A stretch of 64,000 nucleotides of DNA, taken from NCBI GenBank assembly GCA_047967505.1, contig CM106540.1; one strand, 5' to 3'. Source of the DNA: Dipteris shenzhenensis. Its lineage: Eukaryota; Polypodiophyta; Polypodiopsida; Gleicheniales. This document shows, in pieces, positions 23,494 through 34,096 of this stretch (position 1 is its first letter; every line of letters starts with the position of its first letter). The position numbers and the translations under genes were made by a program. Under the pieces are notes generated by a model that was given only the letters and a program-made list of their open reading frames with translations, was not told where the DNA came from and searched no databases.

Positions 23494-24060
23494 AATTGAG
23501 CCATACAATTAATTCCATCAATTGGATAAAAAGTTAAAAAAAGAAAACATATAAGGAAAAAATGTTTGAGACATCTAAGTTGAAAAATGCAACTAGAGTT
23601 TGCAAAAATTCTGATCAAATTAAGAATTCTTGATAATATTGAGTTTGACAAACATAATATTGAAAAAAGATGACGAATCCTCAAGCAGTCCAGGTTTTGA
23701 GGTCGAGGTCCGCCGCTTACCTGCCACCATCCAAACAAACTAGGGTTAGAACATCATAGTTATGTTTGGGTAGATAGGTAATGCCTATTTTCCCCGGCTT
23801 GTTATCACTTTACCTAGGAATATAGACAACCATATGGATTCTTAGATAATTTAAAAAATAATTTAGCCACAAGTGAAGTTTAAGTCACAAGTGGAGTAAG
23901 GAGTGAATGAGTGCATGGGTTAAGAAGGGTTTGATTAGTGGGCTTGGTATGTGGGGTGGTTAAAAAGAAAGTGTAAAGTGAAGATTTCATGGGGGTACAT
24001 CAAATAATAATTCATAGCTAGGAAGGTATACACGTGTGTGTGTGCATGTCTGTGTGTGTG
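23494..24060 (+). repeat. Repeat X, copy 2
   Basis: Same landmarks as copy 1, bounded on the left by a TG run ending at 23470 and on the right by tgtgtgtgtg from 24033. Confidence 0.8.
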
Positions 24061-24440
24061 AGATACATTTACTAATCAAATTTATTTATTTATTTTGTGT
24101 GTGTGTGGCCCACCCCCAACCCAGAGGGTAAGACCACATGGTGGGGAGTAAGCCCACGAGAAGCCCACCATGTGGAATTTACTGCCCACCTACTGATAAT
24201 AAGCGAATAAAAGTGGATTTGTATGATGTGTCAAAATGAAAAAATAATGTCAATAGTAAATGCATAAACCACTTTTGGAAAATAGATATAAAAGTTAGTA
24301 AAAAATAAGGTGGATCACAACATGACTAGGGATTTATCCATGCTCAAGAATTTTTCAATGGATGTGAATTAATTGTATGGCACTAGCCTGACCAAAGGCT
24401 AGTTGGGAAATCGAAGTGTGTGTTTAGATTAAAAACCATC

Positions 24441-25020
24441 AATAATTGAGCCATACAATTAATTGCATCAATTGGATAAAAAGTTAAAAAAGGAAAACAT
24501 ATAAGGAAAAAATGTTTGAGACATCTAAGTTGAAAAATGCAACTAGAGTTTGCAAAAATTCCGATCAAATTAAGAATTTTTAATAATATTGAGTTTGGCA
24601 AACATAATATTGAAAAAAGATGTCGAATCCTCACACAGTCTAGGTTCCAAGGTTGGGGTCCACTTACTTGCCAACTTCCGAACAAACTAGGTATTAGAAC
24701 ATCATAGTTACGTTTGGGTAGATAGGTAATGCTTGTTTTCCCTAGCTTGTTATCGTTTTACCTAGGAATATAGACAACCATATGGATTCTTAGATAATTA
24801 AAAAAAACAATTTAGCCACAAGTGAAGTTTAAGTCACAAGTGGAGTAAGGAGCGAATGAGTGCATGGGTTAAGAAGGGTTTATTAGTGGGCTTAGTATGT
24901 GGGGTGGTTGAAAAGAAAGTGTAAAGGGAAGATTTCATGGGGGTACATAAAATAATAATTCATAGTTAGGAAAGTATACATATGTGTGCGTGCGTGCATG
25001 TGTGTGTGTGTGTGTGTGTG
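24441..25020 (+). repeat. Repeat X, copy 3
   Basis: Same landmarks as copies 1 and 2, with a short gtgtgtg at its left edge (24416) and a long TG run at 24981-25020 on the right. Together with X2 and the 24060-24440 linker it forms a direct repeat of about 950 bp. Confidence 0.8.
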
Positions 25021-25084
25021 TTCATGTCTAAAGAAATAAGTTTTTGTGTATGTGAGATACATTTACTAATCAAAATTTTTTTTT

Positions 25085-25096
25085 TGTGTGTGTGTG

Positions 25097-25140
<44 letters not shown>
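25085..25140. repeat. (TG)n microsatellite at the inner end of the left arm
   Basis: Nearly pure TG repeat of about 27 units. The homology between the inverted arms stops here. Confidence 0.95.
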
Positions 25141-25142
<2 letters not shown>

Positions 25143-25404
25143 AACCTACAACAAACCCCCAAATCTGACATACACTCTTAGTGGGGGCATTAGTCCGCCC
25201 CTCACATGGGAGTTGGTCCAATACTATCCAAAAGCATGTCAGTATCAAATATTGTGTATACATATTTAATAATGGTATTACTTACCGATCCATCTCATGA
25301 TCCTTTTTATGTTGAGGCCGCAACCTAAGAAGGGTTGGTTCAGGAATTTCTTGACTATCCTCCGACTTCTCTTTTTGTCAAACTCATTTTTGCCAAAAGG
25401 TTTC

Positions 25405-25532
25405 ACTTAATCCCTTCAATTGTAAAAACTCATTGAATTCATGTTTCTCTATGGTTAGAATGGGCATAACTTAATCCCTTCAATTGTAAAAAGTCATTGA
25501 ATTCATGTTTCTTCGTGTATAGAATGGGCATC
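25405..25532. repeat. Tandem duplication, 64-bp period
   Basis: Units beginning acttaatcccttcaattg (25405 and 25469) and ending agaatgggcat differ at a few bases. Confidence 0.85.
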
Positions 25533-25881
25533 ACTTTTTTTGCAAAGGATTTTGGTCTATTCCCATCAACCCAAATGTGCTTACACACCAGATATGGAAG
25601 GGAGTTTGTCTTGTCATATTTAGTTCTAACTGCATTCCCCTTAGCCTGTTGAGTGACAGTAATAGTCATGTTAAGAAAATTGGCTCTTGTGCCAATCATT
25701 CGTGCATCCAAGTCCAAGGATTTTGTTTCCATTGTTTCTTATATTTCCAATAATTGTAGGGGGTAGATCCCCCTGGGTCACCATCCCCCCTATGCACTAG
25801 GTCAAAGAATGAAGTAGGTGACTCCACATTTATCATAAGTATATCATCCACCATGAACCTATAAACACTCCTAAAATTCAT
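25439..25881 (-). pseudogene. Unrecognised coding-like remnant, two overlapping frames
   Basis: Two minus-strand frames (25881-25696 and 25732-25439) overlap with a frame change near 25700 and read as protein-like, non-repetitive sequence. The first contains V-Y-R-F-M-V-D-D-I-L-M-I-N-V. The second contains F-L-N-M-T-I-T-V-T-Q-Q-A-K-G-N-A-V and L-P-Y-L-V-C-K-H-I-W-V-D-G. I do not recognise the family. The tail is affected by the 64-bp tandem duplication. It lies just upstream of the truncated copia III, so it may be a captured gene fragment or part of an unfamiliar transposon. No function is assigned. Confidence 0.35.
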
Positions 25882-25934
25882 GAGTAAATCCTATTATTGT
25901 AGCTTCCAAATACAAAGAATCGCTTTAAATTCAA

Positions 25935-27531
25935 ACCAAAAAAGGTATAGATTGCATCAGATGGATGTAAAGAATGCCTTCTTGCATGGTGATTTGCAAG
26001 AAGAGGTCTTTATGGAGCAGCCACCAGGTTATGTTCATGCTATTCATCCTGAGTTTGTTTGCAGGTTGAAGAAAGCCTTGTATGGCTTGAAGCAAGCACC
26101 TAGAGCATGGTTTGACAAGATAGAACAGTCTCTTGTCACTATTGGCTTTCATATTTCCAAGGTAGATTTCTCACTTTATGTGAGAAAAACAGAGAAAGGT
26201 ATTATGCTGCTTGTCATTTATGTTGATGATTTGATCATCACAGGTGATAGTGATGAAGATATCCTTCATGTGAAAATGCTATTCAAGCAGAAGTTTGAGA
26301 TGAAGGATTTGGGAGAGTTGCGTTATTTTTGGGGCATTCAGGTGATTAGATCCCAAGTGGGATATAGCACTTGCAGAGGGAGTATGGATTGGACATGCTG
26401 TCCAAGTATGGGATGATAGGCTGTAAGCCTATTTCAATTGCTTTAGAGCAGAATGTGAAGCTGAGCGTGGATGTAGGTGAGCTTCTGGAAGACCCTACTA
26501 TGTACAGATGCATAGTAGGAAGTTTGATTAATATGACTATTACCAGGCCAAATTTGAGCTATGCTGTTGGATTGGTAAGTCAGTTTATGCAGGCTCCAAG
26601 GAAATCGCATTTGGATGCGGCTAGACACATACTCAGGTATGTGAAGTCCACATTGCAGTATGGACTATTTTATGAGGTTGGGGTTCAGATACAGTTGCAT
26701 GGATACACTGATGCTGATTGGGTTGGTAGTATTTCTGATAGACGATCTACCAGTGGATATGTGTTCTCTTTTGGGAGTGCTACAGTCACTTGGAGCAGCA
26801 AGAAATAGCCTACAGTTGCCTTGTCGAGCACAGAGGCTAAGTACAGGGGTACAGCAATGGCTGCATGTGAGGTAGCTTGGTTGCATAAGCTACTCTATGA
26901 TATGCATCAATCTATAGATGGGCCAGTTGTCATTTATTGTGACAACATGAGTAGTATACACTTGGCAAAAAACCCAGTCTATCATGCTAGAACAAAGCAC
27001 ATTGAGGTGCATTATCACTATGTGCGGGAGAAGGTTTTACTAGGTCTTATTGATCTAGTTTATGTCAGCACATAGGATTAGGTAGCTGAAATATTCACGA
27101 AGGCATTGGGCGCAGAGAAGCTGCGCAAGTTCAGAGACTTGCTTGGTATGCAGGAATTGGGATTGAGCTCAAGGGGGAGTGTTGAGATATCGAGCTCCGC
27201 TAGTGATATGCCAGGGTGACCGTTGTGCATTTATGTCACCGACTTGTTAGCTGCAGATGCGGTTGGTACACCACCCATGAATAATAGTTGGATGACAGCT
27301 ATCCTTATGTACTCTAGTTCGTGGCTCAGTTAGTATGCCACCTTAGTTAGCTGAGTTTGGTTTGAGACCCACATATAGGGTTCTTCTATTTCTTTGTACT
27401 AGAGTTCTTTTGGCTTTCACAACTAAGAAGAGGAAAACTGTTTTCAGCCTCCACATTTGTGTGTATTCCCCCATTGTGTATGTGAGAAAGCCGCAAGTGA
27501 GACTCCTTCCTTCTCTCCCACTATCTTCACA
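25935..27531 (+). mobile_element. Copia III, 3' half only: RT, RNase H and LTR
   Basis: The copy is 5'-truncated inside the reverse transcriptase at about 25945. The RT reads H-Q-M-D-V-K-N-A-F-L-H-G-D and Y-G-L-K-Q-A-P-R-A-W, with the active-site Y-V-D-D-L-I-I-T-G at about 26218. A frameshift occurs near 26370 (the S-R-G-S-M versus Q-R-E-Y-G-L readings), and a TAG replaces a codon after W-S-S-K-K at 26806. RNase H is recognisable by Y-T-D-A-D-W, S-S-T-E-A-K-Y and C-D-N-M-S-S. Two stops lie near 27073-27080 before T-K-A-L-G. The frame then runs a short way into the 3' LTR (27180-27531), as it also does in copia IV. Gag, protease and integrase are absent. Confidence 0.92.
27180..27531 (+). repeat. 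Copia III 3' LTR (352 bp)
   Basis: It starts TGTTGAGATATC and ends CTTCACA, giving TG...CA termini, and is preceded by the polypurine tract caagggggag. It matches the reverse complement of the LTR pieces 53311-53365 plus 58711-59007, which also total 352 bp, with about 18 differences by eye. Confidence 0.85.
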
Positions 27532-27535
27532 CTAT

Positions 27536-28430
27536 CATCCTCTGTTCTTGTGCCAATCTCAAAGCTGGAATCTCTATCTCTAGTGGTAAAATGGCCTCAG
27601 TACCATATACCAACTCAAAAGGAGTGTGACCTGTAGATGTTTTATGAGTGATGTTGTAGATTTGTGCAAACCCATGATCACAATCCTCATCCCAAGAGAA
27701 ATCAACCCCATCTTTTAATAGCATAGTCATGGGTCGTGTCAAAGCAGCGTATTGATCAATGAAGCGGCGATAGTATGCTGCTAGATTGACAAATGAGCAT
27801 ACCTGACGTTTGGTTGTTGGTGAGGAGAGCTTGAGGATAGCTTCTACCTCCTTGGGGTTAGGCTTGATGCCCTCAGATGAGACAATATGTCCTAGTAACC
27901 TCCCTTGAGTGGCTCCAATGGTGCATTTCTTAGGGTTGAGACTACCATTCACATCATTGACCCTTTGGAAGGCCAATCTAACCTTCATGACGTGCTCCTT
28001 ATGTGATGAGAATATACAAAAATCATCTAAAAACACCTCCATGACATGCAAACACCATCTGCATAAATCTTTGAAAGATAGCAGGGGCATTGGTGAGGCC
28101 AAATGGCATTACTTTGAATGCAAATGTCCCCCAGGGTGTGGCAAATGTGGTTTTAAGCACATCTTCTTCGGCAATTCTGATTTGATAAAACCCAAAGTAA
28201 TCGTCACAGAAAGTATACATCTCATGACCACTTACCTTCTCAAGAATGAGGTCTTGAAAGGGAAGAGGATGATGATCCCTCTTGGTGGCCGCATTTAGTT
28301 TCTTATAGTCGATGCAAACCTGCAACTTGTTGTTTTTCTTTGGGGTGACTACCACTGGTGAAACCCTTTCAATATTGTGAACCAGAACAATAAACCCAGC
28401 TTCTACAAGCTTATGCAACTCCGAGTGCAA
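27536..28430 (-). pseudogene. Gypsy RT fused in frame to the integrase tail by internal deletion
   Basis: From 28430 down, the reverse transcriptase reads V-V-V-T-P-K-K-N, V-C-I-D-Y-K-K-L-N and D-Y-F-G-F-Y-Q-I, then F-G-L-T-N-A-P-A-I-F-Q-R. After a frame change near 28030 come F-L-D-D-F-C-I-F-S (the RT active site), L-G-H-I-V-S and Y-Y-R-R-F-I. The frame then passes without a stop from D-C-D-H-G-F-A-Q-I straight into H-K-T-S-T-G-H-T-P-F-E-L-V-Y-G at about 27650, which normally lies near the end of integrase. RNase H and most of integrase (over 1 kb) are therefore missing and the junction is open. In Ty3/gypsy elements these domains make the cDNA and integrate it; this copy cannot do so. Confidence 0.9.
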
Positions 28431-28557
28431 AGCATCGGTCTGTAGAGGCCCTAATCTCTAATACTTCCGAGCCACAGGCTTTGCATCAGGCTTCAGCTCT
28501 ATCTTGTGCTCTATGGCAGTCACATGGCAAAGGTGGTGGTAGCTAGTTGCAAAGAGG

Positions 28558-29307
28558 TCAGGGAAACTCGTCTTTCTCACTTGGAGTGAGGTTTGGGGAA
28601 AGCATAGATTCAAGCTGTTGAGGACTAGCTGTTACCTTTTCTATAGGTGGTGAGGTCGAAGACACCCCCATCATGTAAACTTCCTCCTCTGAGAATTCCT
28701 CCCTCGTGTCTGATTCTTCCATTGATTCAGACACTGAGGATGAGAGAGTATCACTGTCTTGCTCCTCTTCTTCTTCTGGTTCCGTGGCACTGGGTTGCAC
28801 TGGGATCTTCTCCTTAGAAGCACCAAAAGACATGTGTCCTGTCTTCCAATAGCTGACTGCATCACTCTTTCTCAACCATGGTCTCCCGAGTATGGCTGGG
28901 TAATTCCTGCCTATATCTTCAATGTCCACTACATAGAAATTGACGGTGGTGGTCAACCCATTGACAGTGATGGGCAAATCCTCAATGACTCCTAGGGTGG
29001 CGAGACGTTGACCATCTGCTACCTTGATTCGAGTGGAGGAATGCCTTGTACATTTCAAATTCAATTTCTTCATGATTCGGGGCACCATGATATTACATGC
29101 AGCTCCCCCATCAACACACACATCTTTGACACGGCAATTATCTATAATGACATCGACTTTATGTGGGTGCCAATCAATTTCTTTAGAGATAGAAGATACC
29201 TCTCTTACCTTTCCCTTTTTCTTGTTCCTCCTTGTTGAGAGCCCTTGTTGCAGCTCACGTCTCACCTTAGGGCTTAATGCTATTAGTTGAGGGAGCGTGA
29301 TGCTCAA
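28558..29307 (-). pseudogene. Gypsy protease region, long open frame
   Basis: The 249-codon frame contains an aspartic protease: V-D-V-I-I-D-N-C-R-V-K, then the active-site region V-C-V-D-G-G-A-A-C-N-I-M (D-G-G in place of the commoner D-S-G or D-T-G), I-K-V-A-D-G-Q-R, and A-I-L-G-R-P-W-L-R. An acidic Glu/Ser-rich linker (28780-28670) follows, leading toward the reverse transcriptase. It is separated by frame changes from the gag part above and the RT below, so the polyprotein is broken. This D-G-G variant is seen in some plant gypsy lineages, so it need not be damage. Confidence 0.88.
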
Positions 29308-30560
29308 AGAACGATGAGCAAGGTCCTAAACGACTGAATAGTCTTCTTGCCCCGAGCCGATGGGAAAATCCGAGGGCGACCACTTACTCCTATGGGATCT
29401 TTTAGTTTTCTCTGTTGGTGGGTCTGCCATCTCAGCATCTGAGGGCTCTGAGAAGGACACTTTCTTCCTGGGCGGCCCGATCCATGGTTTGGAGAGGGAT
29501 CCGAGGTGGTGCGACTTCTTTTCCCAAGGTCAAGGATCTTTACGTCAAAATCCTCAGTGCTTGATTCACTTAGAAGATTCACCCTTGGAATATTGGGACA
29601 TTTTGTGCAATAATGACCCTTCTGGTGGCACTCGTAGCATACAACATTAGCACGGTCTCTTGGAGGGTGGTTGGCTTGATTTCTGATGCCCACCATCTCA
29701 AGCCGAAGATCATTTAGGGCCTTGGCTAGGTCATTGACTCCAGGTTCTATTGCAAGGGGGGCCTCTTTAGCTGGAGGGGCCGAGGGAGTAAAAAGGAGGG
29801 GGGCTCGTGGGCGAGGTTGGGGAAATCTTCAAGGCAGAGGATGAGAATATACAACTTGTTGAGGGTAAGCATCTAAGGGAGGACCATACATTTGAGGTAG
29901 AGGTGGTGGATACATCCCTAATGAGGGGTGGGGGTATGCCCCTGAGTTAGAACCCCCTAGGTTGTTGTTGCAGGAATTGAGGGGGTTGTGGAGGGACAAT
30001 CAACTTCTTTGAAGCGGGGTCAGACTGAACTTTATCAAACTTTTGAGCAATCTCATGTGCTAGCACCATAGTTTTTAGATTCTCCCATTTAAGCTTGAGG
30101 TGGAATTCATCACTTGCTCTTGCTACAAGGTATAGCCCCTGAGTCATTCTAGCTTGAAATACAGCATTGTCCTCTTGTGTGGCAATTAAATGGTCAAGGA
30201 GCACGGTCGCTCAATCCACATATCGATGTGCCGTCTCACCTTCTGACTGCTTCAAGTTTGCCACCTGCAGGTACACATTCTCTGGCTCCTCTTCTTTGCT
30301 AAAATACTCAATCATCACTGCTGTCAACCTTGGCCAGCTTTGGTGAACGTCTTCGGCCTGCTTCTCATACCACACTTGAGCCAAACCCTTCAGAAATGTG
30401 GGAAGAACCAACAACAATCTGTCTTCAGTAAGAAAGTTGAGAGAAACACAACGGCGCTTGAAGGCCACAAGATACTCATTTGGATTTTCTTCTACTCGTC
30501 CACAAAACACGAGAATGTCAGCCATGCTTGGAAGATGGAAAAGAGAGTGGCAAGACTAGG
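29304..30560 (-). pseudogene. Gypsy gag and zinc knuckle, broken
   Basis: The gag starts near 30525 with M-A-D-I-L-V-F-C-G. The retrotrans-gag core follows: W-Y-E-K-Q-A-E-D, then W-P-R-L-T-A-V-M-I-E-Y-F and V-A-N-L-K-Q-S-E-G-E-T-A-H-R-Y-V-D. A stop at 30211 is followed by a continuing frame (30204-29947) ending in a Pro/Gln-rich stretch. 29940-29700 is low-complexity and broken. The CCHC knuckle C-Y-E-C-H-Q-K-G-H-Y-C-T-K-C lies at about 29640. This is the nucleocapsid of the same element as the protease and RT at 27536-29307. The gypsy LTRs were not identified with confidence on either side. Confidence 0.88.
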
Positions 30561-30599
30561 CTTATCTATGGACAAACAATAGAAAGAGGAAGCTTGAAC

Positions 30600-31060
30600 T
30601 GAAAATCGGGTGAAGATACATCCACAAAGCACACATAGGTAGGGTAGGGTAGGGTGTGACTGGTGTATTGTGAAATACTACATGGGAAGAATCTAGGGCA
30701 TATAATAGCACGTAGACAATCTTAAAAGGACCAACCCTCATGATATCACATCCATCTTTACAAGTGAGGGTTAGAGATGCGGTGCTGCATGAGGTTGTTC
30801 ATCAAGGCAAACAAGAATGCCATGACAAATGTCAACAGTTGGAAAGCTTGCACATCACCTTGAGCTTCTTCCAATTCTTGTAGTCGCCATGCTATTTCTT
30901 CAAGGGGTGTGCAGTCTGGCAACCTTCTTTTGAGCAATGTCCTTGAGGACCTTTCTGATGATCTTCCGAAGTCGGTGAGCTCGTATCAAGTATGCTCAAC
31001 ACTTACTTTCATGATGACCACAACCTTTGCATTCCTTACAAATGATCACCCTCCTTTGTG
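30600..31060. other. Gypsy leader or LTR-like DNA, no gene
   Basis: Located just 5' of the gypsy gag; contains ggtagggtagggtaggg-like sequence. No second LTR is available in the window to define it. Confidence 0.35.
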
Positions 31061-31529
31061 GCTTGCGGCTTTGTTGGGGTGCCGCTTCCACTCGCGTCAT
31101 GTGTGATTAAAGACAAGCTTCACGTGCCAAGAAATCAGCAACTAGATTTCGAGCTCAAGGGATATGTTGAATTTTTACCTCTTCAAATTGGTTGCAAAGT
31201 TCCAATGCTTGTTGATGTCGTGGAACCAAGCCTTTGCTCCACAGCTTCCACCTTCCACTAACTTGTTCACACACTAGTTTAGAATCTCCTTGCACTTCAA
31301 GTTGCTTGACGTGATGTTCTTGTGCCTTTTATAGCCCAAAAATGAGCGCCAAGTACTCAACTTGATTGCAAGTACTTGCAAGTGCAAACTTGCTGTAACA
31401 ATACTCCTCACCACCTAGTGAAGAGAGCTTCACACCCACGCCAGCCGCCTTGGTCAAAGGTTTGTAAGCTCCATCAAGTTGAAGGATCCAAGATGTCATC
31501 ACACCAAGACTAAAATTCGGACATCCCAA
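31060..31529 (-). pseudogene. Type I RNase H domain remnant
   Basis: From 31529 down, the minus strand reads S-W-I-L-Q-L-D-G-A-Y (first catalytic Asp), A-G-V-G-V-K-L, then C-N-Q-V-E-Y-L-A-L-I-F-G-L, which matches the N-E-A-E-Y-x-A-L-I-x-G-L helix with the catalytic Glu. A stop is followed by V-Q-G-D-S-K-L-V-C-E-Q-V (third Asp) and I-P-R-A-R-N-L-V-A-D-F-L-A. This order fits the RVT_3-type RNase H of plant retrotransposons or of RNase H-like host proteins. It lies upstream of the gypsy gag on the same strand, which is the wrong place for that element's own RNase H, so it belongs to something else. The preceding frames at 31535-32280 are of unknown nature. Confidence 0.65.
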
Positions 31530-31534
31530 GTTTC

Positions 31535-32267
31535 TCAGTAGTCTAGGATAGGTAGAAGGAGAGGGTAGGGAGAATTTGACACTTGAGCCAAACGTTCAGC
31601 ACCAAATAAACTTGCAATCCTTTGTTGATAGTTTATCTTTAGACCAAAAAGAATTACAACTTGAAGCTCGAAATGAGGCACAAAAGGTTGATTAGGTACA
31701 AATGGATTCCTTGGTTGAAACATTACCAACCATAGCCGAGGCCTAGAAACCTTTGTAGTGAGATTGAGAATAAACCATTCAGGATGAGCTTATCCACATG
31801 ATTTAACAAGAAGATGCGCCAAATCTCCCCCCAAGCTTGGGGAGCATCCCACCCTTCGATGAAGGACACCATTTTAATTACCTCTGAAGCAGCAAGTAGT
31901 TCGATCACCACACAATGAGTAGAATTAAAATCAAAGTTCTCCTAACGTATCAGTAGTTCTTTACCATGAATCATCCACGGTGTATCATCCCACCCGTCAT
32001 CTCCTTGAACAATACACTAGACAATCAGCCGTTGAAGGTCGACATGAAGATCAAGGAAGAGATCCCATGCATTGATAGCCATAAGGCGTGGAGGACCAGG
32101 CACCAAATCCTTAAACGCGTCAAGAAGTGACATAAATATCCACCCTCCTTGTGTGGCGTGCATCTGTGAAGTGGACTTGGAAAAGTTCCGAATCAGAAAT
32201 CTAGCAGGAGATGTGAATAGAGCACATGAAATGAAGTACTTTTGCTTTTTACAGCAAGAGTAAACTC
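31535..32267 (-). pseudogene. Unrecognised coding-like remnant upstream of the RNase H piece
   Basis: Minus-strand frames 32280-32017 and 31911-31723 read as protein-like sequence (for example S-L-L-D-A-F-K-D-L-V-P-G-P-P-R-L and F-I-E-G-W-D-A-P-Q-A-W-G-E-I-W-R), interrupted by stops. They may form one broken protein with the RNase H domain downstream. A MITE adjoins the segment at 32268. I do not recognise the family and infer no function. Confidence 0.3.
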
Positions 32268-32450
32268 CCAGGGGGTCCACTAGGGTTTATCGTATGGTAC
32301 CACGTGAGTGTAAGGGAGGGGGGTTATATAAGGGAAGGAAGGTACATTTTATAAGGTAAGGTCTCATAAATAGGGGGTAGAAAAGGGGAATTTTCATAAA
32401 TTTATTGCACGCAGGTGACGTCTCCTTATTACTACTAGTGAATCCCCCAT
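32268..32450. mobile_element. MITE copy A (183 bp), Mutator-like features
   Basis: The ends are imperfect inverted repeats: ccagggggtccac on the left, and the reverse complement of gtgaatcccccatg on the right. The flanks are an identical 10-base direct repeat, gagtaaactc, at 32258-32267 and 32451-32460. Subterminal blocks (ccacgtgagtgta on the left, tgcacgca-gtgacgtc on the right) match copy B at 37636-38081. Copy A is an internally shorter derivative. Confidence 0.8.
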
Positions 32451-32489
32451 GAGTAAACTCGCCATGGTTAGAGAGTTCATCACTTCTAA

Positions 32490-32560
32490 CTTGTTGGCCC
32501 AATGATAAGTCTCCCTTTTGTGAAGGCGGAGGTCTTGGGTTCAAATACTACTCTTTAATA
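32490..32560 (+). repeat. tRNA-like head of a SINE
   Basis: A box-A-like tggcccaatga at 32495-32505 and a box-B-like ggttcaaatac at 32538-32548 are spaced 33 bases apart, with a stem-loop-like middle (ctcccttttgtgaaggcggag). This layout is typical of tRNA-derived plant SINEs with an internal Pol III promoter. It is not a tRNA gene, since no acceptor stem closes it. The SINE body and ends were not delimited. Confidence 0.5.
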
Positions 32561-32651
32561 AAAAGAGAGGAGAGGAGAAGAGAAAGTGAAGAAGAAGTAA
32601 AGAGAGAGGGGGGCGCGGGATCTGCTGTTACAGTTTTACAGAAACTCAGAA

Positions 32652-32805
32652 AAAATATCCACGACCAGAAGACGTAGCAGCCCAGAAAACTATCGCGTGG
32701 GTGAACACAATAGACGCGCGAAGCGAGAAAACTATCCATGACCAGAAGACACAGGAGCCCAAAAAACTGTCACGTGGGTGAACACAGTAGATGCGTGAAT
32801 CGAAT
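32652..32805. repeat. Tandem duplication, 77-bp period
   Basis: Units contain tatcca-gaccagaagac, then gtgggtgaacaca-tagacg. The second unit is diverged by several transitions, including loss of CpGs. Confidence 0.8.
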
Positions 32806-32809
32806 TCAT

Positions 32810-34096
32810 GCGTAGGAGCTTAGAAGGAGCAACGATGGTATAGTTCTGTAGATGCAACCGGTACGAGCAAAAGATTTGCCGGCCAGAATACACGTAAGAA
32901 TTGTGAGCATGAAGCAGGGAGACTAAAAGTGCAGAAGCAGGAAGGTTTTGCAATCATAGAGATAGGGAAGGCACACAGTTTAATGGCGCAAAAGAAGAGA
33001 ACTATGCACAGAGGAGGCCGCAGTGTCGCACCCAGTCATAGGAGTAACAGATTTTATACCACTAGCTATGGAGATTTCGATCCCAACAGCCACACCATTT
33101 CTATTAGCCGAAAAAGAAATCAAGACCAGAGGCTAGAGGCTAAGCATGGCAATGCTCGAGGGCCATAGAGGAAAGGAGAACATGAGGGCGAAACGTTATC
33201 ATGGGTAGGGAAATGGGATTAGAAGGGGAGGGAATGAAGAGGGAGACTATGGCACAAGGGGAAAGGGAGAGGGGGAAGAGAAGCATGTACATGATGGGAG
33301 GAGGAATGTAAACATGGAGACATCAAGGGAAGAGGACCATGCTTTATTTAAAAGAAAGGATGAGAGGGAAATATCAAAGTACTAGCTAGGTCGCTTTACA
33401 AGAATGAGCTTGTCTCATCAAGGAATGGCCCCCTCCTTTTATAGCCAAGAGAGGGGCTCTCTCCCAATAAATGCATCCTCCCACATGTATGGTGTGTGTG
33501 GAAAAGTCTCCCATGTGGGCTAGGCGGTTACACACTCTCAATTGTGTGCGACAATCCTTTGCCTCATTTTTCCACAAAAATCAAGCCCCACATCTCAAGT
33601 ATATGATACTCCATTGGTCTCTCCCAATTTTATAATATGTTCAAACCTTTAGGAGGACAAGTGGAGGGTTGGCACAAGGAATCTTGCCACCTCATCCTAC
33701 TTTCCCCATTATTTAACTTGCATCCTTGGACTATCTATACCTCCCCCACATGGGCCTATCCTATATGGAGGAAATAACCCAATATAATATCCATCTCCAC
33801 CTATTTTATATTACTTCTCCCATGGACTTTGAGCCATATCTCACTAAATGCAGCCTAGGTGGAGGGGTGGCACATGGAGGAGCCATGCCACCTTACATTT
33901 TGTAATATTACTACCATGGATTATGTACAACACACCTTATGGGTCCTCTTACATGGAAGGGTGGCACATGGTCATGCCCTGCCACCTCAACCCTGGGCCC
34001 TATGCACACCATATTTTATTATACTATTGCCACACATACAAACACACACTCATATTTATGCCTTTTTCCTTAGACAAATTTATCCATAACAACACA
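32810..34096. other. No gene seen
   Basis: GA-rich sequence (32900-33370), then possible LTR-like sequence with a ttttatagcc box at about 33437 and an aataaatgc at 33467. 33850-34000 repeats a ggaggggtggcacatgg word. Nothing coding is recognisable. Confidence 0.45.

Larger units (their letters stand above)
20920..25093 (+). repeat. Left arm of a large inverted repeat (about 4.2 kb)
   Basis: 20920-23490 is the reverse complement of 51372-48857. 23494-24060 (X2) matches 48852-48557 plus 35309-34990, 24060-24440 matches 34980-34735, and 24441-25093 matches 34732-34097. Sampled blocks match at roughly 94 percent (for example, 23270-23330 against 48960-49015). The inner ends of both arms fall at TG/CA microsatellites. 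No recognisable protein was found in the arm; the longest frame (21743-22267) resembles nothing I know. Confidence 0.85.

Noticed and set aside
32490-32560. Functional tRNA gene
   Set aside because: Boxes A and B are present but there is no acceptor stem, no clear anticodon arm and a degenerate T arm; a SINE head fits better.
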